Shown here one piece after another: positions 1 through 6,540 of a stretch of 7,011 nucleotides of DNA. A program made the translations under genes and the position numbers. Location of the stretch: the NCBI GenBank assembly GCA_005880805.1, contig VBFZ01000112.1, positions 1 through 7,011 on the forward strand, read 5' to 3'. The notes beneath the pieces are model-generated. The model saw only the letters and a program-made list of their open reading frames with translations, had not been told where the DNA came from and ran no database searches. The DNA comes from Chloroflexota bacterium (lineage in GTDB: Bacteria > Chloroflexota > Limnocylindria > Limnocylindrales > CSP1-4). Every line of letters starts with the position of its first letter. Position 1 is the first letter of the stretch.

Positions 1-716
1 CTCTTCGACGTCGTCGAGGAGATGATCGTCACCCAGCTCCCGAGGTCGGTCCGACGCTGCACCTGGAACGAGTAGAAGCCCGAGGTCAGGACCTGGAGCA
101 GGTAGTCATTCCCCGTCCAGCTCAGGTAGATCCGACGCGTGCCGGTCGACGTCCGCGCCCCAGGCGTGTGCTTCGCTCCCATGCGCGCCCATGCGCCGGT
201 GCGGTCGGGCCCCTTGATGAACACGCCGGTCCAGTACCGGTAGCCGTTCGAGGGGTCGATCGCAAGACCGATGCCGAAGTAGTTCTCGTTCGTCGACATG
301 ATGATGGCCTTGTGTCCGCTGGAGTTCATCCAGCCGGTGTTCGCCACGTCCGCCGAGTCGCCCAGCGTCGGGTAACCGTAGTTGTAGGCGATGATCTCGC
401 CCTCGAGGTACCAGCTGACGCTCGAAGCGGACAGGTAGTCGATCGCGGTCCGGCCATCGGGCTGCGTGTGGCTGAAGTAGTGGTATGTCGCCATGTCCTC
501 GGAGCGGGCCCGGGCGATCGCCATGAGCCGGCTGTCGACGCGCAAAGCGCGGAGCCCCGCCTGAGCCCGGTCGGCGTTGATCAGCGAAATCATTCGGCTC
601 TCCGCCTGGCTGATCGTCAGATCCGTGGCGCTGACGGCGGCGGGCGCGGCGGCCGGGAGCATCGTCGCGAGCAAGAGGGCGGCGAGGGTCAGGATCGATC
701 GTGCACGCAGGAACAT
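1..716 (-). CDS. Secreted CAP (SCP/PR1/YkwD) domain protein with Fn3-like tail, 3' end cut by window edge
   Basis: Reading leftward from ATG at 716-714 gives 238 residues with no stop before the window edge, so the C-terminus is missing. Residues 1-30 look like a Sec signal peptide: RAR, a hydrophobic run LTLAALLLATML, then Ala-rich sequence with a likely cut after VSA (about residue 30). Residues 40-168 are a CAP domain: LINADRAQAGLRAL, FSH (His83), the ENIA-like GEIIAYN (Glu107), WMNSSGHK (His135) and FGIG. These His and Glu residues are the cavity residues typical of the family. Residues from about 195 on (YLSWTGNDYLLQVL, YSFQVQRR) resemble an Fn3-like beta domain. CAP proteins of bacteria are exported, but most have no established activity, so no reaction is assigned. 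An in-frame ATG at 752-750 would add 12 residues; 716 is preferred because it gives a classic signal peptide. Confidence 0.88.
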   Translation of the reverse strand, partial: MFLRARSILTLAALLLATMLPAAAPAAVSATDLTISQAESRMISLINADRAQAGLRALRVDSRLMAIARARSEDMATYHYFSHTQPDGRTAIDYLSASSVSWYLEGEIIAYNYGYPTLGDSADVANTGWMNSSGHKAIIMSTNENYFGIGLAIDPSNGYRYWTGVFIKGPDRTGAWARMGAKHTPGARTSTGTRRIYLSWTGNDYLLQVLTSGFYSFQVQRRTDLGSWVTIISSTTSK

Positions 717-1077
717 CTGCTCTCGAGACTCTCGGGCGCCCGTGCCGACCATCGGCTCGCTCAAGGCGTGACCGGACGCTAGGTGCGAGGCCTCGATCCC
801 GGAATGGCACGTCCGTCGTGGCCCCTGGGCACCGGAAGGTACGGGGCTCTGCTGCGCTGGGTGCGTGGACGCCCGCTGCGAGACTGCCCACGACCCAACC
901 GTTCCTCAGCGGACCGGTCCGCCGGGCTGCCTCCAGCGGTGCGTGCGGGAAACGGCCGACCGGTGCACCGACGCGCCACTTCGTCGCCCGGTCACGGCCT
1001 CGGCGCCCGGCGCGGGCCTGCTGTGGGACCATGCCCGGAGGCAGTTTGAGCGGGATGCGTGAGCAGGAGGTGGAACG
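717..1077. other. Non-coding gap between divergent CAP and OsmC genes
   Basis: About 360 bp separate the start of the minus-strand CAP gene from the plus-strand OsmC gene. Open frames here read as arginine/proline/glycine-rich low-complexity protein and match no family I recognise, so I treat the stretch as non-coding. It must hold both divergent promoters, but I see no convincing -35/-10 pair. The clear elements are a 14-bp perfect palindrome at 909-922 and a strong Shine-Dalgarno AGGAGG at 1065-1070, seven bases before the OsmC start. No tRNA or other RNA gene is apparent. Confidence 0.6.
909..922. repeat. 14-bp perfect palindrome (GCGGACCGGTCCGC) in the divergent gap
   Basis: Every base of GCGGACCGGTCCGC pairs with its mirror position, and symmetry ends at the flanking A/C. 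It lies near the middle of the gap between two divergent genes, where a dimeric regulator of either one could bind. In G+C-rich DNA such a palindrome arises by chance about once in several kilobases, so the case rests on location only. No regulator is assigned. Confidence 0.35.
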
Positions 1078-1518
1078 ATGGCAGCCATTCGCCGAGCGGA
1101 GTCGACCTGGCATGGCGATCTGACTTCAGGGTCCGGAGTGGTGACGGCGGCGACCAGTCACGCGTTCACGGAGCTGCCCGTGACCTGGGCCTCGCGAACG
1201 GAATCCGCGGACGGCCGGACGAGCCCCGAGGAGCTTGTGGCCGCCGCCCACGCCGCCTGCTTCTCCATGGCGTTCTCGAGCGACCTGGCCAAGGCCGGAA
1301 CGCCGCCCACGCGACTCGACGTCAGCGCAACGGTGACGTTCGACAAGCTCGACAAGTGGACCGTGGTGTCGAGCGCGCTGGCGGTTCGGGGCGTCGTGCC
1401 GGGCATCGACGCTGCCAAGTTCCGCGAGCTCGCCGAGGGCGCTCGCGACGGATGCCCGATCTCGCGCGCGCTGCAGGGCAACGTCAAGCTCTCGGTCGAG
1501 GCGACCCTCGAGAGCTGA
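1078..1518 (+). CDS. OsmC-family peroxiredoxin (organic hydroperoxide reductase)
   Basis: The 146-residue product has the usual OsmC/Ohr length and runs end to end through the fold. OsmC-family enzymes reduce organic hydroperoxides in the cytoplasm with a two-cysteine thiol mechanism. Both catalytic cysteines are present: Cys61 in AAAHAACFSMAF and Cys126 in ARDGCPISRAL. Arg40 (TWASRTE) and Glu51/Glu52 (SPEELVAAAH) sit where the family keeps the Arg and Glu that shape the active site. The short N-terminus and TSPEELVAAAHAACFSMA place it nearer the OsmC branch than Ohr, though I cannot settle the subfamily. The start at 1078 is supported by AGGAGG at 1065-1070. The gene stands alone on this strand and converges with the hydrolase gene, with 16 bp between their stops. 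It may serve general oxidative or osmotic stress defence; no specific regulator site is visible. Confidence 0.93.
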   Translation: MAAIRRAESTWHGDLTSGSGVVTAATSHAFTELPVTWASRTESADGRTSPEELVAAAHAACFSMAFSSDLAKAGTPPTRLDVSATVTFDKLDKWTVVSSALAVRGVVPGIDAAKFRELAEGARDGCPISRALQGNVKLSVEATLES

Positions 1519-1534
1519 TCTGCGCCGGCGGCAC

Positions 1535-2452
1535 TCAGCGAGCCAGAATCCGCCGCGGGTTTCCGACCGTGATTTGCTCGATCTCGGAGTCGGACGCACC
1601 GGCGTCGCGGACGCGCGGCAGGAACGTCTCCTGCAGGTACGTGTAGCCGTGGCCGCCGTAGCGGGTGAGCTGACCGTTGTGGCAGACGTCCTGAGACAGG
1701 AGGACCCGGTCAGCGTGGCCCCGCGCGAGCAGCTCGCACAACAGCTCGACGATTCGGCCTTCCCCGTGACGCTCCATCGGGGTGAAGCTCATGCCCAGGA
1801 AGTCGAATTCAAGGTTCGCTCCCCGCCCGACGATCTCGAGGTAGTAGTCGAGTGACGGGTACGAATCCGCGTGCCCGATCACGACCCTCGACGGGTCCAT
1901 GCCTTCCTCCTCGAACAGCCGCAGCTGGTCGAGGCCGACGGGCGACATCACGGAATGCGTGGTGATCGCCAGCCCTGTCTGACGCGCGGCCCGAGCCACC
2001 GCGCGATGCACCCGCTCCTCGAGGGCCGACACCCACGGTTTGTCGGTCCCGACCTCACCGATGATCCCCGGCTTGATCCCGGTCTCGGCGACGCCATCCG
2101 TCGCCTCCCGGATGAGCTCCGAGGCCAGGTCGTCTACGCTCCGGCGGTCGATGAGCGCCTCAGCCGGGTAGTACGCGCCGCGATACCAGCCGGCGCCCAT
2201 GACGATGTGGAGGCCGGTCTGCTCGGACAGCCCGGCGAGGCGCGCCGGGTCTCGCCCGACACCCGGCAGGGTGAGGTCGACCAGGCTGCTGCCGCCCGCG
2301 GCCCGAAAGCGCGCCAGCTCGGCTGCCGCGATCTCCTCGTCGCGCGACAGCTCCCAGTAGTCCCAGCGGTTGGGGATGTGCCAGAGCGCGATCGCCGTGT
2401 GCTCGTGCGGCAGGGTGAACCCGATGTCGGCCGCCGGGACCGGGCCGCGCAC
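1535..2452 (-). CDS. Phosphotriesterase-family metal-dependent hydrolase (PHP/PTE-like amidohydrolase fold)
   Basis: From GTG at 2452 the product has 305 residues, typical for the family. All binuclear-metal ligands are visible: His16 and His18 (LPHEH), Glu133 (GIIGEVGTD), His166 (ITTHS), His194 (VIGHAD) and Asp255 (LLSQD). A glutamate occupies the position where phosphotriesterase itself has a carboxylated lysine; E. coli PHP has the same substitution. The C-terminal half (GLDQLRLFEEEGMD, GGHGYTYLQETFLP) also follows the PHP pattern. Family members hydrolyse phosphotriesters, lactones or other esters in the cytoplasm; the substrate here is unknown. The start is uncertain. Family members commonly begin with an xQTVxGPV-like segment, and here VQT lies just upstream of the GTG. 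The only nearby alternative is CTG at 2503-2501, which overlaps the TetR stop. It lies 47 nt behind tetR and is probably co-transcribed with it. Confidence 0.92.
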   Translation of the reverse strand: MRGPVPAADIGFTLPHEHTAIALWHIPNRWDYWELSRDEEIAAAELARFRAAGGSSLVDLTLPGVGRDPARLAGLSEQTGLHIVMGAGWYRGAYYPAEALIDRRSVDDLASELIREATDGVAETGIKPGIIGEVGTDKPWVSALEERVHRAVARAARQTGLAITTHSVMSPVGLDQLRLFEEEGMDPSRVVIGHADSYPSLDYYLEIVGRGANLEFDFLGMSFTPMERHGEGRIVELLCELLARGHADRVLLSQDVCHNGQLTRYGGHGYTYLQETFLPRVRDAGASDSEIEQITVGNPRRILAR

Positions 2453-2499
2453 TGTCTGAACGAGACCGGCCGGTTCCCTCGCGCTCGTGTTTCGCTCCC

Positions 2500-3207
2500 T
2501 CAGCTTGCCTTGCGATCGACGTCCGCGGTCACCACCGCCCAGGCCGGCACGAACGGCTGCGACGGGATGTCGACCGGCGCCGGTCGGGAGGTCTTCGCTG
2601 CGGCGAGCAGCAGCTCCAGCACCGAAACCGCCCGGCGCTCGGACTCGGACCGCCGGTAGCCGGGGCCTTCCTCGAGCGCGATCAGCGTCAGCCCGTCGAG
2701 CAGCGCCGAGTAGGCGGTTGCGACCGCATCGACGTCGATCCATTCGGGCAGCTCGCCCCGCGCGATCCCCTCCTGGAGCAGCATGCGGCCGACGGTGACG
2801 ATCTGTTCACGCCGGCGGACGAGCATCTCGCGCACCGGCGGCTCCGATTCGGCCTCAGCCCACGCATGGACGAGGAACGACGTTCCGCCGCCGATCGCGC
2901 TGAATGCATCAACCGTGTCGAGGAAGAACCCGATCGCGAGCGCCAGCTTCCCGGCGACGGTCGATCCAGCCGGCAGCCGGGCCGCGAGCGCGGTGACCGT
3001 CTCCTCGACGGTCATGTCGCAGATGGACAGGAAGAGCTCGTCCTTGCTCTTGTAATAGGTGTAGATCGCCCCGACTGACAGACCGCTCTCGCGAACCACG
3101 TCCTGGATCGTGGCCCGATGGAAGCCGTGCTCGCCGAAAACGCGGAGGGCCGCGGCGGCGATCCGCTGGCGAACCTGCTGCTCATGCTGTTGGGTGATCC
3201 GGGGCAT
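2500..3207 (-). CDS. TetR/AcrR-family transcriptional regulator
   Basis: The 235-residue product starts at ATG 3207-3205, preceded by CAGGAG (3217-3212 on this strand). Residues 11-60 are a standard TetR DNA-binding domain: IAAAALRVFGEHGF, then the helix-turn-helix ATIQDVVRESGLSVGAIYTYY and the closing KSKDELF. The rest is a mostly helical ligand-binding and dimerisation domain, with FLVHAWAEAES and VDAVATAYSALLDGLTLI as recognisable core helices. About 30 residues after LLLAAAK form a Pro-rich, probably disordered tail. TetR proteins usually repress their own and divergent promoters until a small ligand binds. This one sits directly upstream of the hydrolase on the same strand and divergent from the MMPL exporter, so it is the obvious local regulator of both. 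The open frame continues upstream of 3207, but those residues do not resemble TetR sequence. Confidence 0.94.
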   Translation of the reverse strand: MPRITQQHEQQVRQRIAAAALRVFGEHGFHRATIQDVVRESGLSVGAIYTYYKSKDELFLSICDMTVEETVTALAARLPAGSTVAGKLALAIGFFLDTVDAFSAIGGGTSFLVHAWAEAESEPPVREMLVRRREQIVTVGRMLLQEGIARGELPEWIDVDAVATAYSALLDGLTLIALEEGPGYRRSESERRAVSVLELLLAAAKTSRPAPVDIPSQPFVPAWAVVTADVDRKAS

Positions 3208-3222
3208 CGGGCTCCTGTTGAC

Positions 3223-3307
3223 TTTGACAAAACGAATGTTCGCTCGCGGCAGTATAGGATCTTCGTCAAGGCGAGCGTGTCCAATCGTGCCCAGCTCTCT
3301 TGACAAG
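3223..3307. promoter_or_regulatory. Candidate operator region: three YTTGACRAR-like motifs between tetR and the MMPL gene
   Basis: Three related 9-bp motifs occupy the divergent gap: TTTGACAAA at 3223-3231 (plus), CTTGACGAA at 3270-3262 (minus) and CTTGACAAG at 3299-3307 (plus). The first and third are palindromic around a central A. The central bases are at 3227, 3266 and 3303, so spacings are 39 and 37 bp. The third covers the -35 box of the MMPL promoter and the first lies 16 bp upstream of the tetR start. A 7-bp inverted repeat, CGCTCGC (3241-3247) and GCGAGCG (3271-3277), brackets the middle motif. The layout would suit repression by the adjacent TetR protein. TTGACA is also the plain -35 consensus, so some of these may be only promoter elements. 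Confidence 0.35.
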
Positions 3308-3329
3308 GAGAATGGCGGTTCTCTATTGT
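3300..3329 (+). promoter_or_regulatory. Probable sigma-70 promoter for the MMPL operon
   Basis: A perfect -35 hexamer TTGACA at 3300-3305 is followed after 18 bp by TATTGT at 3324-3329, which matches four of six -10 consensus bases. Transcription would begin near 3336, leaving an untranslated leader of about 40 nt before the MMPL start at 3378, with its Shine-Dalgarno inside. The -35 box lies within one of the candidate TetR sites. Confidence 0.55.
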
Positions 3330-3377
3330 CGCCTGACACACGACCTACGCCCTCCCACCGCCAGGAAGGACGCACAC

Positions 3378-5747
3378 ATGTTCAGCCGCTGGGGCGCCTT
3401 CGTCTATCGCTTCCGGAAGCCCATCGCCCTCGTCGCCATCGTCGTGGCCATCCTCGCGTCGACCGTCGCGGGCAAGGCAGCGTCGGTGCTCAGCGCAGGT
3501 GGCTGGCTCGACCCGACCTCCGAATCGACGACCGTCAACGATCGCCTGGCCTCCGAATTCGGCGCCGGCCACGGAACGCTGATCGCCGTCTTCCACGGCC
3601 CATCCGGCACGAACGCGGCCTCGCCCGACTTCCAGGGCAAGCTCGAAGGCGCGCTCTCGGGCCTCCGGACGGACGACCGGGTCGCGGGCATCGTCGGCTA
3701 CGCCGAGACGCACGACGACCGCTTCATCAGCACGAACGGGCAGGCTGCCTACGTCGTGATCCAGCTCAAGGCGAAGGACGAAGCATCGGTCAACTTCCTC
3801 GACGACTTGCGGGCAAGAATCGCCGTGCCCGCCGGTGTCGATCTGAAGCTCGCCGGGTACGGCCCGCTGACGAAGGACTCCGTGCACCAGGCCGAAAAGG
3901 AGCTGGTGCAGGCCGAGACCGTCTCGCTGCCGATCGCCGGGTTGATCCTGATCCTCGTCTTCGCGTCCGTCGTGGCGGCCGGGATGCCGCTCCTGGTCGC
4001 CGGCCTCGCGATCCCGACGACGCTGGCGCTCGTGTGGATCGTCGCCCAGCAGATCGAGCTCTCGATCTACGTGCAGAACGTGTCCACGATGCTCGGGCTG
4101 GCCCTCGCGATCGACTACTCCCTGTTCATGGTCAGTCGTTTCCGCGAGGAGTTGCGTCGCGGGCGAACCGTCGGTGACGCCGTCGAGGTCGCCGTAGCGA
4201 CGAGTGGCAAGGCGGTCGCGTTCTCCGGGTTGGCCGTCGCCATCGGCCTGTCCGGGCTGCTGTTGTTCGAGGCGCCCGCCCTTCGGTCGTTCGGAATCGG
4301 CGGCGCGCTCGTCGTCGCAGCGTCGGTCTTCTATGCGCTGACCTTCCTGCCTGCCGTGCTCGGAATGCTCGGCCCACGGGTGAACTCGCTCAACCTGGTC
4401 GACCTGTTCGATCGCCTGCGGGCCCGCCTCGGCCTTCGCTCCCGAGCCGTGTCCGAGCGGATCCGGCGCTCGCGCTGGGAGCGCGTGGCACAAGCCGTCA
4501 TGGCTCGGCCGCTGCTCGTCCTCCTTCCGGTGCTGGCGATCCTGCTCGCGGCGGGAACGCCCTTCCTCCACCTGAAGCAGGGCATCCCGGACGCGTCGGT
4601 CCTGCCAGCCGGGCTCGAGAGCCGCGAGGCGTCGCTCGCCCTCCAGAACGAATTCCGCCCCGGAGAGACCTCCCCGATCACGATCCTCGCGAACGTCACC
4701 GGCTCGCCTACCGATCCAGCGAACGTCCAGGCGCTGATGGCGTACGCCGACCAGATCGCGAAGGTGTCCGGGGTGGACCGGGTCGAAGGGCCCTTCCGCC
4801 TGGTGGATCCGTCGACAGGGAACGCGCTGCCGTCCGAGCAGGTTGCACAGCTCTATGCCTTGCCTCGCGAGCAACGGCCTGCGCCGCTCGCCGCTGCGCT
4901 CGACGCGCTGCAATCCGCGTACATCCGTGGCCAGACGGTTCGCCTCGACGCGATCAGTCCGCTCGCACCGGCCTCACCGGCGGGCACGGCGGTCGTTCCG
5001 GTGATCCGGGCGATCCCGGCCGGCACCGGCATTACCGCCCAGGTCGGCGGCTTCGCGGCGACCGGCTACGACTTCACCGTCGCGCAGGCCAGCACGATCC
5101 CGTGGGCGGTCGGCGTCACGCTGCTCGCGAGCGCCGCGATCCTGTTCCTGCTGTTCGGATCGCTCGCCATCCCGATCAAGGCCGTCGTCATGACGCTGCT
5201 CTCGATTACGGCGAGCTTTGGCGCCCTCGTGTGGATCTTCCAGGACGGCAACCTGGGCAACGTGCTCGGCTTCCAGTCGCCCGGATTCACGATCGCCGGC
5301 AATCCGATCATCATGTTCAGCGTCCTGTTCGGGCTGTCGATGGACTACGAAGTCCTGCTCCTATCGCGCATCCAGGAGGCCTACCGACGCACGAACGACA
5401 ACCGCGCCTCGGTCGCCGAGGGCCTGTCGAGGACGGCCGGGGTGATCACCGGCGCGGCGCTCATCATGGTCGTCGTCTTCTCGGCCTTTGCGCTCGCCGA
5501 ATCGATCACGATCAAGAGCATCGGCGTGGGCATGGCAATCGCCGTGTTCATCGACGCCACGATCATCCGCGTGCTGCTTGTCCCCGCGACCATGCGCCTG
5601 CTGGGGCGCTGGAATTGGTGGGCCCCGGGGCCGCTTGGGCGGCTGGCCGACCGGCTCGGGTTCAGCCACGTGGAGGACCAGCCGACCGTGCCGGTCGATT
5701 CGGGGGCTCGTGGTCCAGCCGCGGAGGCGGGCGGCGCAGTAGGCTGA
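3378..5747 (+). CDS. MMPL-family (RND superfamily) transporter, 12 TM segments
   Basis: The 789-residue product has the MMPL/HAE2 architecture. TM1 is at about 14-35, then comes a large extracytoplasmic domain (36-182), TM2-6 (183-328), a cytoplasmic linker rich in Arg (334-372), TM7 (377-395), a second large loop (396-574) and TM8-12 (575-738). The two Asp-Tyr pairs that carry the proton relay in MmpL3-type proteins are present: Asp246-Tyr247 (AIDYSLFMVSRFREEL) in TM4 and Asp656-Tyr657 (SMDYEVLLLSRIQEA) in TM10. MMPL proteins use the proton gradient to move lipids, lipopeptides or hydrophobic drugs across the inner membrane; the substrate here is unknown. ATG 3378 is chosen because AGGAAGGA lies at 3363-3370 and MFSRWGAFVYRFRKP is the usual N-terminus; the in-frame ATG at 3312 falls inside the promoter. 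The gene diverges from tetR and is followed after 4 nt by the next gene. Confidence 0.95.
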   Translation: MFSRWGAFVYRFRKPIALVAIVVAILASTVAGKAASVLSAGGWLDPTSESTTVNDRLASEFGAGHGTLIAVFHGPSGTNAASPDFQGKLEGALSGLRTDDRVAGIVGYAETHDDRFISTNGQAAYVVIQLKAKDEASVNFLDDLRARIAVPAGVDLKLAGYGPLTKDSVHQAEKELVQAETVSLPIAGLILILVFASVVAAGMPLLVAGLAIPTTLALVWIVAQQIELSIYVQNVSTMLGLALAIDYSLFMVSRFREELRRGRTVGDAVEVAVATSGKAVAFSGLAVAIGLSGLLLFEAPALRSFGIGGALVVAASVFYALTFLPAVLGMLGPRVNSLNLVDLFDRLRARLGLRSRAVSERIRRSRWERVAQAVMARPLLVLLPVLAILLAAGTPFLHLKQGIPDASVLPAGLESREASLALQNEFRPGETSPITILANVTGSPTDPANVQALMAYADQIAKVSGVDRVEGPFRLVDPSTGNALPSEQVAQLYALPREQRPAPLAAALDALQSAYIRGQTVRLDAISPLAPASPAGTAVVPVIRAIPAGTGITAQVGGFAATGYDFTVAQASTIPWAVGVTLLASAAILFLLFGSLAIPIKAVVMTLLSITASFGALVWIFQDGNLGNVLGFQSPGFTIAGNPIIMFSVLFGLSMDYEVLLLSRIQEAYRRTNDNRASVAEGLSRTAGVITGAALIMVVVFSAFALAESITIKSIGVGMAIAVFIDATIIRVLLVPATMRLLGRWNWWAPGPLGRLADRLGFSHVEDQPTVPVDSGARGPAAEAGGAVG

Positions 5748-5751
5748 CGCC

Positions 5752-6414
5752 GTGAGTGCTTCGGGATCTGACGAATCACCGAGCGACAGGCCGAACGAAA
5801 GCAGCAGCAAAGGCGAGGTCGTCGACGAGTTCGGCCGGCCACTCGCCAGGTCCGAATCGGGTGGCTCGGGCGGCGAGCGCGGCCGCGACGTCTGGTCCTG
5901 GGGCTGGACGTGGCCGCCAGAAGAAGGGCGCCGACGCGGCGTTCCCTGGATCGGCATCTTCCTCCTGCTGCTCGGTGGCCTGCTCCTGGTCGAGCAGTTC
6001 GTGCCGAGCGTCCAGGTGGCCGGTTCGGCGTTTCTGCTCGCGCTCGGGCTTGCCTTCCTCATCTCGTGGGCCATCGACCGCGGGCCTGGCGCGCTCTACG
6101 TGGGCGCCATCCTCACTGCGCTCGGGCTGTCGAACGTCCTGAGCGACACCGGAGCCATCACGGGTCCAGGCTGGGGCACGCTGTTCCTGGGGATTGCCTT
6201 CGCCTTCATCGCGCTGATCCGTGTCGCAAGTGGCGGTGGGTGGGGCTGGCAGGTGTGGTTCGCCGCGATCCTCGTCGTGATCGGCGGCGCACGGATTGCG
6301 GAGCGGCAGGTCCTCGGCCTGCCGGATCTCGGCCGATACCTGTGGCCGCTCATCCTCGTTGCCCTCGGCGTCTGGCTGCTCTATCGCGCTCGCGGGCGCG
6401 GTGCCTACCCGTGA
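5752..6414 (+). CDS. Six-TM protein with LiaI/LiaF-like (DUF5668-type) membrane region
   Basis: GTG at 5752 begins a 220-residue protein 4 nt after the MMPL stop, so translation is probably coupled; AGG at 5741-5743 is the only ribosome-binding hint. Residues 1-62 are hydrophilic, rich in Ser, Glu, Gly and Arg, with WSWGWTWPP near the end. Six hydrophobic segments follow at about 65-83, 89-107, 113-128, 141-157, 165-181 and 196-211. The repeated pattern IGIFLLLLGGLLLVEQ and LWPLILVALGVWLLYRAR is what LiaI/LiaF-like and DUF5668 membrane regions show. LiaF modulates an envelope-stress two-component system in Firmicutes, but the C-terminal extramembrane LiaF domain is absent here, so that role cannot be transferred. 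From context it could be an accessory subunit or stabiliser of the MMPL exporter. That link is inference. It ends 7 bp past the stop of the convergent aminotransferase remnant. Confidence 0.8.
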   Translation: MSASGSDESPSDRPNESSSKGEVVDEFGRPLARSESGGSGGERGRDVWSWGWTWPPEEGRRRGVPWIGIFLLLLGGLLLVEQFVPSVQVAGSAFLLALGLAFLISWAIDRGPGALYVGAILTALGLSNVLSDTGAITGPGWGTLFLGIAFAFIALIRVASGGGWGWQVWFAAILVVIGGARIAERQVLGLPDLGRYLWPLILVALGVWLLYRARGRGAYP

Positions 6415-6540
6415 AGCCGCAGGGCGGCGTCTAGCGCCTCGTCCAGGCGGTCCACGCCTGCCCCATCTCGTCGTCGGTGACGACAAATGGCGGCCCGAGC
6501 ACGCCGGCGCGGATGGCTCCACGGAAGGACTCACGCTCCG
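6405..6540 (-). pseudogene. Frameshifted C-terminal remnant of a class III (PLP) aminotransferase
   Basis: Reading leftward from about 6540, one frame gives AGVLGPPFVVTDDEMGQA, the usual near-C-terminal segment of class III aminotransferases (xLxPPFVVTDDEI). It then drifts into a different reading and stops at 6431. Shifting frame by one base near 6455-6457 restores the expected ending, VDRLDEALDAALRLHG, with TAG at 6407-6405. One base therefore seems to be missing. Nothing upstream of about 6540 looks like an aminotransferase: the PLP lysine and the rest of the fold are gone. The fragment cannot be functional. Its stop lies inside the last codons of the convergent LiaF-like gene, a normal spacing for two once-intact convergent genes. 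The frameshift could be a sequencing error, but the missing bulk of the gene could not. The upstream limit is approximate. Confidence 0.55.

Noticed and set aside
106..1113. Long minus-strand open frame (335 codons) overlapping the CAP gene and the 717-1077 gap
   Set aside because: It is out of frame with the CAP protein, reads as Arg/Pro/Gly-rich sequence, and runs across the CAP start region. The CAP frame has a signal peptide and conserved motifs.
2453..2743. Extending the hydrolase to the ATG at 2743
   Set aside because: The added 97 residues are Arg-rich, match nothing in the PTE family and overlap the TetR coding region in another frame.
3251..3284. Possible tetR promoter using TATACT (minus, 3256-3251)
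   Set aside because: The -10 is good, but the nearest -35-like hexamers are 7 bp (TTGACG) or 22 bp (TTGGAC) away, outside the working range.
3300..3377. Earlier MMPL starts at TTG 3300 or ATG 3312
   Set aside because: Both fall inside the probable promoter; AAGGAG is only one base before ATG 3312. ATG 3378 has AGGAAGGA at proper spacing and the family's usual N-terminus.
3345..4913. 522-codon minus-strand open frame antisense to the MMPL gene
   Set aside because: It is a product of the G+C-rich third codon position of the MMPL gene. Its sequence is Arg/Glu/Gly/Asp-rich without any domain, while the plus strand encodes a complete 12-TM transporter.
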